Positions 1 to 10,382 of a DNA stretch of 64,000 bases are shown piece after piece (positions within the stretch are counted from its first letter, which is position 1; each line of letters begins with the position of its first letter). Position numbers and translations under genes: made by a program. The stretch comes from Ulota crispa (taxonomy: Eukaryota > Streptophyta > Bryopsida > Orthotrichales > Orthotrichaceae). The DNA lies in NCBI GenBank assembly GCA_963920765.1, contig OY987245.1, positions 5,224,727 through 5,288,726 on the forward strand, written 5' to 3'. The notes under the pieces are model-generated. The model ran no database searches, was not told where the DNA came from, and worked only from the letters and a program-made list of their open reading frames with translations.

Positions 1-686
1 ATTGTTAGCTTCCCAAAATAGTAAATTGTATAACATGAGCAAATATTGAAATGTTTGTTTTTGAAAAATTCTCCTTGGAGGAGTTTAACCCCTAAGCGCA
101 TAGAGTTGAAACAAAAAAAACTTGACTTGTGTGCAATCAAATTGCCCATGTGGATTGAAAAATACAATCCACAAGATTGGACCATATGAATTGTTAGTGG
201 AAAGTATCTCCATCATGCTAGACTAGCTTGGAAGTGGATTCACCAAATGTGCAATGAGATTATATTGGTCAAAATTGAGTTGACCCAGCTTTTTGAGCGA
301 CATGATAATGTCTCTGAGGCGCTCAAGGGTTAACTTAAATTGACATGATTCAAATTGGGTTGGAAAGTAGACTTGCTTTCCTACATGATTTTTTTTTCAT
401 TTTTTCAAAATATATATTTTTTCATCTTGGGCAACTCACAAAAAAGGGTAGCAACCAAAAAATGTTCAATTGGGTGTTTAGGGGTTAAGTGATAGTAATG
501 GATAGAGTACAAGTATCAAAATCCCCTACACAATTGATTGGATACATTTCTTATATTTTTCCAAATGTTTGTTGTAATTTGATACCAAAAACACATTTCC
601 AATTTTTACACAATCGCGTTTGAAATGCATCAAACCAACATTGACATGCAAGTCTAAGTCTTTTTTTGCATAAACTAGTTCAACCC

Positions 687-920
687 TTAACCCTTAAACA
701 ACCAAAAGGCCCTTTGTGACCAATACAATACGGGGTAGTTTCTTGTATTTGGAATGGATTTACACCTCTACTACATTTGAGACCAACAAAGAAGTTGAAG
801 AATAGATCAATGCGGTTCTAGTGAGCTACTTGAGATCCCAAATTAAAATTTCTATATTGGTAGCAAATGACAATTACACGTCATCATATATACTATGTCC
901 TATGGTTGTTTAAGGGTTAA
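687..920. mobile_element. TTAA-ended MITE, 234 bp
   Basis: The ends are TTAACCCTTAAACAACC (687-703) and its exact reverse complement (904-920), a perfect 17-bp terminal inverted repeat (TIR). The interior is non-coding. Similar interiors recur at about 1487-1728 in the opposite orientation and at 38676-38895, so this is a family of roughly 220-240 bp. Outer TTAA with inner CCC is the pattern used by piggyBac-type elements, but TTAA could also simply be the outermost part of the TIR. Confidence 0.7.
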
Positions 921-1486
921 AGGACCAAGCTACTATCTATACTACTAAGTGGGAGGATTTCCCTAAGTGCGCCCTTTTCTAGAACCTTCTAGAACCTTCT
1001 AGAACTTTCTGTTGTAAGTTGAAGCAACAAAGGACGCCCAAGATATAGAGCACCAAGTGTCTTCCAACCATGTTCATTTCCAAAATTTTGTAGAACTTTT
1101 TGGTGGAACTTGAAACAATAAATGATGCCTTGAATATAGAACACCTAACGCCCTCCAACCATGTGCTAGAAATCAATCAAATGCCAAGCGCCTCCTAACA
1201 AAATAAAAAAGATTACCATTGTGATGAAAGCAACTAGAATTGTTGGTTTCAAAAAAGGAGCAAAATGATGGTGCATGTGGATTAGATTCTACACCAATTG
1301 TGAGATATTGATCTTTTGTATTTGTATAGTACATCAAGATTAGATTCTAGACCAATTGATTTGTGAAATTTGTAAAATTGAATGTTGCATTACTCATACA
1401 TGTCCTACTCACGCAAAGTGTGTGCCTCTACACTAGTAATACCTAATATATAGCACCTATACGTCAGCATATACACTATGTACTAT

Positions 1487-1728
1487 GGTTGTTTAAGGGT
1501 TAAAGGACCGAGCTACTATAATACATAGTATGTACGGTGCTATATGACTAGCATTTGCTACCAACAAAAAATTTAATTTGGGATCTTGACTACCTCACTA
1601 AAACAACATTGATCTATATTCTAACTTCTTTGTTGATCTCAAATGTAATAAAGGTGTGGATGCACTCCAAATACAAGAAAAATACCCCATATTGTATTGG
1701 TCGCAAATGGCTGCTTGGTTGTGTTAAA
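1487..1728. mobile_element. Inverted copy of the 687-920 MITE
   Basis: Read on the minus strand, this stretch follows the interior of the 687-920 element: a block beginning near GACCAATACAATA, then the CTACATTTGAGATCAACAAA-like block, then the GGTAGCAAATG block. It ends at TTAACCCTTAAACAACC-like sequence near 1487. The distal end (about 1728) is degraded. It is non-coding. Confidence 0.5.
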
Positions 1729-2226
1729 ATGACTTGAATATGTAATCACTATCATTTTACCATTGTCTATCATATCTATCATGTCTAACTTTTAGTAGCA
1801 TTTCTTATACATTTAAAACAATTTTTTGGAAAAAAATTTGTATAGACAACATTGAAAAAGCCTTATGCCAATTTTTATAGAGCTTGAAATTCATGATGCT
1901 TGGATAAGGTCAATGCCTTCAGCAAGAAAAAAATGTTAACCATACCCAAGCATTGACCATAAACAAACACTCCATTTAATTGGACCCAACACAAATAAAA
2001 AGGTGGGACCTTGACACTATCCCAATGTTTCTCTTACTTCATAACATTCAGTAGCACTAGTAAAGGCTGCCTTCCCTCCAAGAGAATGGTGTGGAATATT
2101 CCACACCATTCCATCCACTTGGATGAAATGGTGTGAAATATTCCACACCCTTCTTTAGCTATGGGGACACTTGGTTGAATTTGTCAAAGTTTATGAAAGG
2201 GAGGCTTAATTCAATGCACACACTTC

Positions 2227-2426
2227 NNNNNNNNNNNNNNNNNNNNNNNNNNNNNNNNNNNNNNNNNNNNNNNNNNNNNNNNNNNNNNNNNNNNNNNNNN
2301 NNNNNNNNNNNNNNNNNNNNNNNNNNNNNNNNNNNNNNNNNNNNNNNNNNNNNNNNNNNNNNNNNNNNNNNNNNNNNNNNNNNNNNNNNNNNNNNNNNNN
2401 NNNNNNNNNNNNNNNNNNNNNNNNNN
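2227..2426. other. Assembly gap (200 N)
   Basis: Exactly 200 consecutive N bases. A round-number gap usually has arbitrary length, so distances across it are unreliable. A TTATTT-rich low-complexity tract begins directly after it, which may explain the break. Confidence 0.98.
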
Positions 2427-2446
2427 TATGTTTATCTGAGGAACAC

Positions 2447-2494
2447 TAATTTATTTATTTATTTATTATTTATTATTTATTATTTATTTATTTT
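2447..2494. repeat. TTTA/TTATT microsatellite
   Basis: Low-complexity run of TTTATTTATTATTT units directly downstream of the assembly gap. No coding value. Confidence 0.8.
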
Positions 2495-2590
2495 GTAGCA
2501 CTGAAAAGTTAACAAAAACTGTAAAAGCAACACCCTTTTTTGGCAATGGCCATAATTGAGCAAAATGACCATTATAACTTATAAGTGCAC

Positions 2591-3494
2591 TTAACCCCTA
2601 AATGCCCAAGGGTGTTTTTTTTGTTTTTGGAAAGCAGTTTTCAAGTTTTTGAATTGTCCTTGTAAGATCATTATTAAACATCAAAATAGAATTGTAACTG
2701 TTGAATCTTGAACTTCAAGGCTTCTAGATGGCGCTACCCAAAAAGAATCCAAAATAGCCGCTCGGATTGTAAGATATTTGAGATTGAATGATGGTGAGTA
2801 CGGAATTTTTTGCTTATTTTGGAGCTACCCAAAACTTCTAATGCAAATTGACAACTTTTGGATACAAAATTGGTAAAAAATCATTTAGGATGCTTTAGTA
2901 TTTATTATTGTTACTTCAATACCAACGGCTCCCCTTCCAAATCCATGACCACAATTTCACAAATGAGCCTGCAACGCAATTGTCAAAACGCAACCATCTA
3001 ATACAAAGAAATTTTCAGCTTCAATTATTGACCAAAATCATTATGAATGAAAGAATTTTCAACGGTGAAAGGATTCTAATTTTTATAACAAAGACATTCC
3101 GAGTGAAATTAGTCCAAAAGCACTTTTAGATTTTGTTAGATGTCAAAATTTCAGTAAAAAGGCCCTTATTGCCCAAGGGAGTGCCCAAAGGAAATCTTCA
3201 CCTTTTGCTCAACTTAATGCCCACCTTTTCTCATAGGCTTTGTGACACTATTCATGACACTATTCACAACACTATTCATGTCACCAAATGTATGCTTGTA
3301 GTTAACCTTCCACCAAAAACAATTGGAATAAAATATGGAGGAAATTGAATTTGAACGGTGAAGGTAACTTCAGCGTGCAACTTTTCCAAGAAAAAAACCT
3401 AAAAATGATAAAATCCGTACCTTCAACAGGGTTTCAGAGTTTCCTAAAGTTTTTTGGACACCCAAATTGGGTGCCTTGGGCATTTAGGGGTTAA
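2591..3494. mobile_element. TTAA-ended element with perfect 21-bp TIRs
   Basis: The left end, 2591-2611, starts TTAACCCCTAAATGCCC. The right end, 3474-3494, is its exact reverse complement over 21 bp. The 904-bp interior has no transposase-like frame, although short frames occur at 2908-3129 and 3133-3348 without recognisable domains. It is a non-autonomous DNA element of the TTAA-CCC family. Confidence 0.75.
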
Positions 3495-4626
3495 TGATAA
3501 CAATGAAGCGTCCAACTGTCACTATTAATGTATAAGGGCAAAAAGCTGGAAATTTTAATGACAAATTTCAGGCTTTGTTGAAAGAATATAATTTCACTTG
3601 CTAACGCCTTCTCTCTCATTCTCTTGCATTTCAAAAGAAATTGAACGTATGCAGTCATTCTGCACAAGCAGTGAAAACCTTGGCTCGTACGTATAACGGG
3701 CCTTCTTACCTTCGAAGTCAAGACAATTATGCACACGGATCATCAGCCCTCAAGTCCAATTGCCCTACAATGATGGAACCGCAATGTGAAGTGACTTGTG
3801 TTTTTAATGAACTGTAAAAATTGCACAACATGTCAGTAGAAGCTTGGCTTGTACCAGTTTCTACGTGCACCACGTTCTGCTCCACAATTCATACAATTTC
3901 CGAAATTCTGTACGTACTGATGATTGAGCACAAGTGAAGCGAAAATTGAGGCTTCTAAACAAGACAGATCCTGTCGAGTTGTATGTTTTCCCTTCAGCGC
4001 ATGCCGGTAAATGTTGACAAAAAGCCATTATGTACGCTTGCATTTTAATGTCACTGCTGAAGAGATATGAGGAATGCCACACAGAAACCACAATAAAAAC
4101 AAATACCAGCAACGGCAGCTTACTATGTTCCAACTGCACTACAAAGGCTACTGTTCAAAATGAATTCAATACAAGTTTGAACAGAAAGGCCGCGCCAGAG
4201 GTTTTGGTAGCAATAGGTTTGATAGAACAGAAAAAAAAACGGCTTACAAAGAATAAATGTGCCCAGAGGGGGCAGGTTAGCAGTTGGCAGGATGCCCATC
4301 TCTCCAAAACTTGTTACCTAGCTACATCCTCGTACAAGCTTCATACTGACACTACATTGTCCACACAACGTTGGGGATTGCTCACCCACATTGTGAACTC
4401 CGCATAATATTCAAACTCAATCGCACAACACCAACACTCCGAGATGGAGCGAGGCTGGAGTGCACCAGATCAGGGAAAGAATCCGTGCATTGGCAACGAG
4501 GAGAGCTTTCCCCTTGTACCAAGCCTCACACAAGGCCTCCAACAACAAACCAACCTACAATATAAATGCTAATGGATTTGCTATAAAAAGCAATGAAAAA
4601 AGACTAAACAGGGGGAGGGGGGTGGT
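3495..4626. other. Intergenic, downstream of the HIT4-like gene
   Basis: About 1.1 kb of mixed composition lies between the TIR element and the stop codon of the minus-strand HIT4-like gene. The part nearest the gene probably contains its 3' UTR. No RNA gene, repeat family or protein domain was recognised, and open frames here overlap on both strands without similarity to anything I know. Confidence 0.4.
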
Positions 4627-5649
4627 TTACAAGACCTCCGTAGCTCTCCCGTAGTACCTGTTGATAAAAGCGCTCTGCATCTCTGAAATGTCGGGGTACT
4701 TCTCGCTCTTGACAGGGTAAAACTTGAAGAACTTCATGTTCTGAAACCCTTCCATGGACTCTTTGCTCATGTCCTCCAGTGCCTTCTTCCTCGCTTGCTT
4801 TGCTTCTCGCACCTTCTTCCTCGCCTCGCTCACTGTTTCTTTAAGATGTGTCATGAACTTCTCCCTTTCGGCAGCAGGTAGCTCCTCTTCGGTGACCAGG
4901 TTGTCAACAAACTCCTCGAACTCGTCGAATTGCCAGTCGTACTCGCAAACCACCGGAGGTTGAGCTTCATCATCGAAAGGGTACATGATGTTCACCACCG
5001 TCTCATCAACAGTCTCGTCTTCCTTCAAGGGCGAGTAAATGTAAGGCAGGCAGTATTCGTACTTCTTAATCCTCTCCTGCTTCAACTGCTTCAACGCCGC
5101 CCTTCGTTGCGTGCACTTAAGAGTGAAAATCTGCGTCTTAATCCGTTCGACGGCACTCCAGTCGCGCACGTCCGGAGGGATGAACGGCACCCAGTCCATC
5201 TTCATCTCCTTCATCGGCACTATGAGCTCTTCCTCGCGTTGCACGGACTTGATTCCGATCTTGTCCGATGGCGGAAACGGCGACGTAACGGCAACGACAG
5301 CCGGAATGTGAATCACTCGGGAATTCTCCGTGAAGTGGACCAGCTGAGGCTCCGTGCATCCGAAGAGATACACGCGTTTGCCGTACAGCTTGCCTCCTTC
5401 TTCGAATTCCTTCTCCAGGTTGGTGAAATCCCAGTTGATCTCGTACACTTTGTCGTACTGGTCCCATTCCGTGCCCACCGGAAACGCCTCCTTCCACAAC
5501 GTCCCTAGCGGTCGGTACTCCTCGTCTGACTCCTCCTCGTTCGCAATCGACAGCTTCGATGTGTTCAGGGTTATGTCCTCCGGCGGAGGCGCCGCTTTCA
5601 CCCGTCGCTTAGCTGAGGACGCCGCCATGGCCGCTTTTCGCTTTGGCAT
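4627..5649 (-). CDS. HIT4: HIT4-like chromatin protein
   Basis: This single-exon gene encodes 340 aa and resembles Arabidopsis HEAT INTOLERANT 4 (At5g10010). That protein sits at chromocentres, moves to the nucleolus on heat and is needed for heat-induced heterochromatin decondensation. Recognisable blocks are a basic N-terminal segment (PKRKAAMAASSAKRR, residues 2-16, likely nuclear localisation), SPFPPSDKIGIKSVQREEE (123-141), FTLKCTQRRAALKQLK (175-190), KKYEYCLPYIY (195-205) and CEYDWQFDEFEEFVDNL (235-251). A charged helix follows (about 258-300), then a YYGRATEVL tail. The start is the first ATG of the frame and immediately precedes the basic segment. The protein is somewhat shorter than I recall for the Arabidopsis one, mainly in the acidic N-terminal part. 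Biochemical activity is unknown for the family. The assignment rests on motif memory, not a search. Confidence 0.85.
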   Translation of the reverse strand: MPKRKAAMAASSAKRRVKAAPPPEDITLNTSKLSIANEEESDEEYRPLGTLWKEAFPVGTEWDQYDKVYEINWDFTNLEKEFEEGGKLYGKRVYLFGCTEPQLVHFTENSRVIHIPAVVAVTSPFPPSDKIGIKSVQREEELIVPMKEMKMDWVPFIPPDVRDWSAVERIKTQIFTLKCTQRRAALKQLKQERIKKYEYCLPYIYSPLKEDETVDETVVNIMYPFDDEAQPPVVCEYDWQFDEFEEFVDNLVTEEELPAAEREKFMTHLKETVSEARKKVREAKQARKKALEDMSKESMEGFQNMKFFKFYPVKSEKYPDISEMQSAFINRYYGRATEVL

Positions 5650-7188
5650 ACAGACAACAAACTCTCTCTCCTCCTAATGCCTATCTAAACCCTAACGCTC
5701 CTCTACTCCCTCCACCTCCCTCTGATTCTAATCGCAACTAACAAAAAACGCACCACCTCCAATACTCAAAAAAACCACTCCAACACAAAAAAAATTCTCT
5801 CGAGACTAATCCCCCGCTAGTTTGCATCCCCTAACGCTTCACCAGATGCACAAAATGAGCCCGAAGTGCACAAAAATAGTCAACACGCGCGTTCTGCGTA
5901 AGATGTACGCGCCAAAACCCTAAAAAGCTAACGAACCTACAAAAAACAGAGTCTCCTTCACCGAACTTCTGGCCGCAAGTCTGAAATTGCATCAATCGAC
6001 AAAAGCACAACAGGCCAGAGTTCGCTGCTGCAGCCGCGTAAAATTCTCTTCTGCAACCCTCCAAATGTCGTGTAATGCGGTTCAGCCCAAACGGTGCAAC
6101 GGACAAAGCCCTTGGATAAACTGAACCCCCTGAGCTAATTCTCGGCTAGATGACTGTATCCGCTGCTCAGCTAGATTGCATCCCCAGCTGTGGCGGTCTC
6201 TGTCTGGGGTGATGTGCTTGGGAAAGGGTACGCTTGTGAGTTGCGCGTAGAATGCACGCGCTGTAGAACAGCAACTAAATCTCGCAGTAAGTTAAGAGAG
6301 AGAGAGAGCTTGAATGAAGCAATGAACGAAGTAAGCGAGATGGGCGAGGCGGGGTGTGTCACGGAGCTCGTCGCCTGCTTGGTTGCTCGCCTGTGATCCG
6401 CGCAGGCCGTGAGCTTTCCACGTGAGGGACGTTCATCGCCGAAAACCGTTGGTCTTTCCGTTTGCTTCTGAGTGCCTCTCTCTGCCCATCCACGGCCCCC
6501 TGGGCGGGACGTCTCGGTGCCTGTGAGCCGTTGGATGTGGCCAACGGTGGAGATGAGGGGGCTCTCCATTTCGGGAACCTGCTGGAGCTGGATGTCTCTA
6601 GAATGGACCGGTAGACCCGGTGGACTGGACCCGTGGTGCACCAGTACGTGAAAAGGACATATTCGTCCAGGTAAGGGTATTAAATGCTTTCAAGTTCGCA
6701 AAGGGTAGCTTTACTCTACGTCAGGGTTTTTTTTGGGGGGTTTCCTACCAATGGCTGTGTGGCATTTTTTGAAAATGATTTCTAGCTTGCGGGTTCCATC
6801 CTTGTTTTTGGTTGGAGTTGAAGGTGGCCCCATGCATGATTTTGGCAACATCATGGAATTTTTTCATAGGCCAAAACTACTCATTGGTTTTTTTCTTTTA
6901 CATATGTAAACAACCATTGGCATTTCTTAATTATTGCATGGAATGGGATTAGGCAACATCTCAAATAATTTTAAATTGATGACATCAATTTTTAACTTGA
7001 TAAAAAGTTGTATGAAAGCCTAGGGTGCAATGCAATTTTTATTTATTACAATCTAGCATTTTTGAAAAAAAATTACCCTTCTTTTTCTATAGGCTTAAAG
7101 CTCACCTTCTTTTTTTTTGAAGCAATTGGACCTTAAATTGCCCAAAAAAAAAAAAATCTTTCTTTACAAATTGACATTTTGGAGCACG
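5650..7188. promoter_or_regulatory. Upstream region of the HIT4-like gene
   Basis: Going upstream from the HIT4-like ATG on the minus strand, about 1 kb is GC-richer than the surrounding intergenic DNA and includes a short AG repeat (6295-6309). It is likely 5' UTR plus promoter. A 156-codon minus-strand frame at 6171-6641 has no recognisable domain and is not called as a gene. No clear TATA box position could be fixed. From about 6700 the sequence becomes AT-rich with nothing recognised. Confidence 0.35.
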
Positions 7189-7583
7189 GAATTGATATAT
7201 GTACCACACCCTTTGTACTATTCTACCACACCTACTATGTATGGCCTATATTTATGGCATTATAATATGTGTGAATCACAAACAAAACATCACTAGATTG
7301 AAAACACAACTTGACTTATCAATTGTAATTTTTATCTTGTTTTTCCAACTCTAAATTTTGCTTATAACATCAATGAAAAATCTAAATTAAACTTAGCATG
7401 ATTTAGATATTCTAATTAGTACTACAAGCAAGATCTAGAGTTGAGAAATAAAGTTGAAGTAGCTTGTATATTCAATTTAATGATGTTTATTTGTGGTTTA
7501 CACCTATTATACTATCATAAATATTGACCATATGTAGTAGGTGTGGGAGATAGCCAAAAGGATATGATACATGTATCAATTTC
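7189..7583. repeat. Foldback (hairpin) element, about 395 bp
   Basis: The two halves are imperfect reverse complements. Left arm 7226-7310 begins CACACCTACTATGTATGG, and right arm 7465-7545 ends CCATATGTAGTAGGTGTG. Outer flanks (ATTGATATATGTACCA on the left, TGATACATGTATCAATTT on the right) and inner parts also pair. A transcript could fold into one long imperfect hairpin. It is non-coding and most likely a MITE relic. Confidence 0.6.
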
Positions 7584-8590
7584 CTTTGGAGCCCAAGAAG
7601 AAGATTCTAATCTTTCCAAAAATTTGAATTTAATCCTAAGACCTATAATCTAGAAAAAATGTCAGAAATTTTAAATTTTTTTTTAATAATTCACAAAAAA
7701 TATTTGACATTAATACCACAACTCCAAAAACTGAATACACTAAGAATGACAAATACAATTTGTTAACTTAGGGTTCTTTCGGATTTTGTTGAAATATGTT
7801 AGCTAGCTCTATTTGGTATTATGATTCTTTCTTATTTAAAGATTTCCAAGCTTGGAATTATGTCCTGATTTTGTGGCTTTATGGCCACTTGACACGATAG
7901 AAATGACTTGGCAGCGTTCTACATGTGTAACAATGAGTGTTTGAGGCCGTATGGGCTACGATTTTGATTTAAATGGCTCTAAGATTTGACAGCTTCAAGT
8001 TGTAGTGCTTGCGTGACGTCAAACAAAGTTCACTCCTAAAGGCCCAAGGTCTCATTTAGGTACAAATCAACTTGGTCAGGCTCCTACTATTGGAAAAAAT
8101 TCAAGTTTTTTGAATTTTTTTAAGACATATTTTTTGTAAGAGCTACATGGGGATGTAGTTTTTAGTGAAATTGTGTATACAATTTAAAAGTTATGGGAAA
8201 ATTTGGAGAATTTGCACATAGAGGGACAAGTTAGGTATGCCAATTGTCATTGAATTTTTCAAAGTTAGGCAATGAGAGCAACTATTTGGAAGAAGTTGCA
8301 CCAAGTGAACTTCTTCTATTCCTAGGATTTTTCAAAATCACAATTTGAATGGGGAAAATTTGATGTCCTAAGAAAGAATTTCAATGTGCATTAGACTAAT
8401 GAGAATTAATTACATTCACAAGGAGCATTGGTCATTACAAAGAAGGGACCAAACATTACTAATACCATGTGAATAGACTTGGGAACATCTTGGGAACTCA
8501 AAAAGAGTAAATTGGAACCCTTCATTTAAGTATGTCCAAAGCATGAGTGCATTAAGTAAATATATTATTTTGAATTGCAACAACTACTAA

Positions 8591-8634
<44 letters not shown>

Positions 8635-9415
8635 TGATTGTCAATAAAGCCAAAACTTTTCCGTGTAACATTAGAATTTTTATTTTAGAAAATATGCCTT
8701 GGGAATTTTTTTTGCAAAAAATGGTCACTTTCTAGTGAATTCTAGAACATGTTTGCAACACAAGGCAATGTGAGGTGTGTTTTGTGTCTTCATTGGCCAT
8801 GAAAATTCATATCAATATGTTTGTTATGCTTAGGACATAACTTATTAAATCAACAAATTCAACATCCATGGTGCAAAAAATGTCCACAACATGATAACAA
8901 ATAGACTTACATTTTTGTAGCAATACATGTAGATTCGGAGTTTTTTTCTTTCACACATTACACCTGTTACATTGTTATGTAGAGTTAAGGATATCAATTC
9001 ATATTAGGGGGTTACAAACATAAAATCTGGCCTTCAAACTTCTCACCTCATAGGATCTCCGCTCACTAGTGAATTGTTTTTGTTCCCTTGCACATGCAAA
9101 GTTTGAGACACCCGTGAGTTTGCGGATATTTTTGTGAAAGAAGTTTCGGAGTTTGAGGAAGCACGCAAATTCACAAAAGTGAGTTTCTAAAGTTCACTCC
9201 TCACGTGGATCACATTAGGAGTGAAGTTCAAAGGTGAGTCATCTTGCGGTTTACTAGTGAAATCACAGAGATGAATTGTGACGTGAGTCACCTAAAAAAA
9301 TTTAAGTTTAAAGCCCCCTATTGTAAGAAGTGGCCCAATAGAAGTCGTTAGTTTAAAATAATTTCTTGTGGTTCTCCTTGTGAATGAATAGCAAAAGAGA
9401 ATATCACCCTAAGCA
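7584..9415. other. AT-rich intergenic DNA with a poly-T tract
   Basis: No gene was recognised. The most notable item is an uninterrupted run of 41 T at 8593-8633, which could be the tail of a minus-strand retroposed sequence or simple slippage. No SINE-like A/B boxes were identified with confidence. Confidence 0.4.
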
Positions 9416-9610
9416 TTTTATATTTAGCTCCTTTCAATGCCCAAGTAGTTGATCAACCATATATCATAATTTCATTCATATTTTATATTTAGCTCCTTTC
9501 AATGCCCAAGTAGTTGATCAACCATATATCATAATTTCATTCATATTTTATATTTAGCTCCTTTCAATGCCCAAGTAGTTGATCAACCATATATCATAAT
9601 TTCATTCATA
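9416..9610. repeat. Tandem repeat, three 65-bp units
   Basis: Three nearly identical copies of a 65-bp unit containing AGCTCCTTTCAATGCCCAAG. The AGCTCC landmark falls at 9426, 9491 and 9556, an exact period of 65. The near-identity suggests a recent expansion or gene conversion. It is non-coding. Confidence 0.95.
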
Positions 9611-10382
9611 TATCAAGATTCAAGGTCTCCAGTCTCTACCAGCAAGGTACTAGTGTTGTACAGTATAGTATACTTGGCATTAGACAAAAATGAAAATTGC
9701 ATCCAGTGTATATGAACAAAGTGAGTATAATTTTTCTTCTGTCATTATCTTGAATCAAAATTTAAACATGAGGTACAGTAGGTTGATCCAAAATCAAGTA
9801 AATTTCTTTGACAACTTTATTTCTTTGTCAATGAACTCTAATTTTTATATCACACCCTTCACAAAATCCCAAATCCCTTTGAAGTGAGGCAGAGTCTTAT
9901 AGTGTCATTTTGAATATTATTGACAAATTATAAGAGGTCAAAATCAATTAGTAGATTTTCAGAATCCAAGACCAATTTCAATAACCTTGTATTTGAACAA
10001 TCTGCAGAAAGCGTAGATTTAGTTTTAAATACCGTCCGTTAAGAATCTACTTATCAGATGGATTTATGTGTAGCTTGCTTATTGGGTACACGGTTGCTTT
10101 TGAGTTATCCTATCTCATGTCACAACAGAGCAGGGTCTGGAAAGAAAAGTATGTCACTACATATTCTCTCTGCCAAACCAATATTTGTGCACCACAATTA
10201 CATCACCCACTGCAGCTAAACATCCTTTGAACGCATGCCTTAGTTCAGAAATACTGGTACAATACGAGTACCACAAAGTAGAATCCACGTCTGTTCATTT
10301 CAACTGGCGTGAAATTCTGTGTAGAATGGAGCAAAAGATTTACGCGGAAATAAATAAAATTACAAAAGAATCTGCTTAAGCA
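9611..10382. other. Intergenic DNA downstream of the CCDC93-like gene
   Basis: About 770 bp lie beyond the stop codon of the minus-strand CCDC93-like gene. The nearest few hundred bases are probably its 3' UTR. Nothing else was recognised. Confidence 0.4.

Larger units (their letters stand above)
1..2226. repeat. Intergenic repeat-rich DNA
   Basis: There is no convincing gene. The stretch is AT-rich and holds TTAA-ended elements (about 85-487, 687-920, and an inverted relative of the second at about 1487-1728). It also holds a 28-bp perfect palindrome at 2084-2111 centred on GGAATATTCC, with a second imperfect copy of one arm just after it (about 2119-2148). Short open frames here lie inside repeats and look non-coding. 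Confidence 0.6.

Noticed and set aside
2133..2498. 121-codon frame spanning the N run
   Set aside because: It exists only because unknown bases cannot contain stops.
4930..5508. 192-codon plus-strand frame
   Set aside because: Antisense to the HIT4-like coding sequence; no recognisable motif.
6171..6641. 156-codon minus-strand frame upstream of HIT4
   Set aside because: No domain, contains a translated AG-repeat (LSLSLN), and lies in a probable promoter or leader. Considered chance.
8593..8633. Poly-T tract as the tail of a processed retrocopy
   Set aside because: No gene-like sequence or target duplication was recognised beside it.
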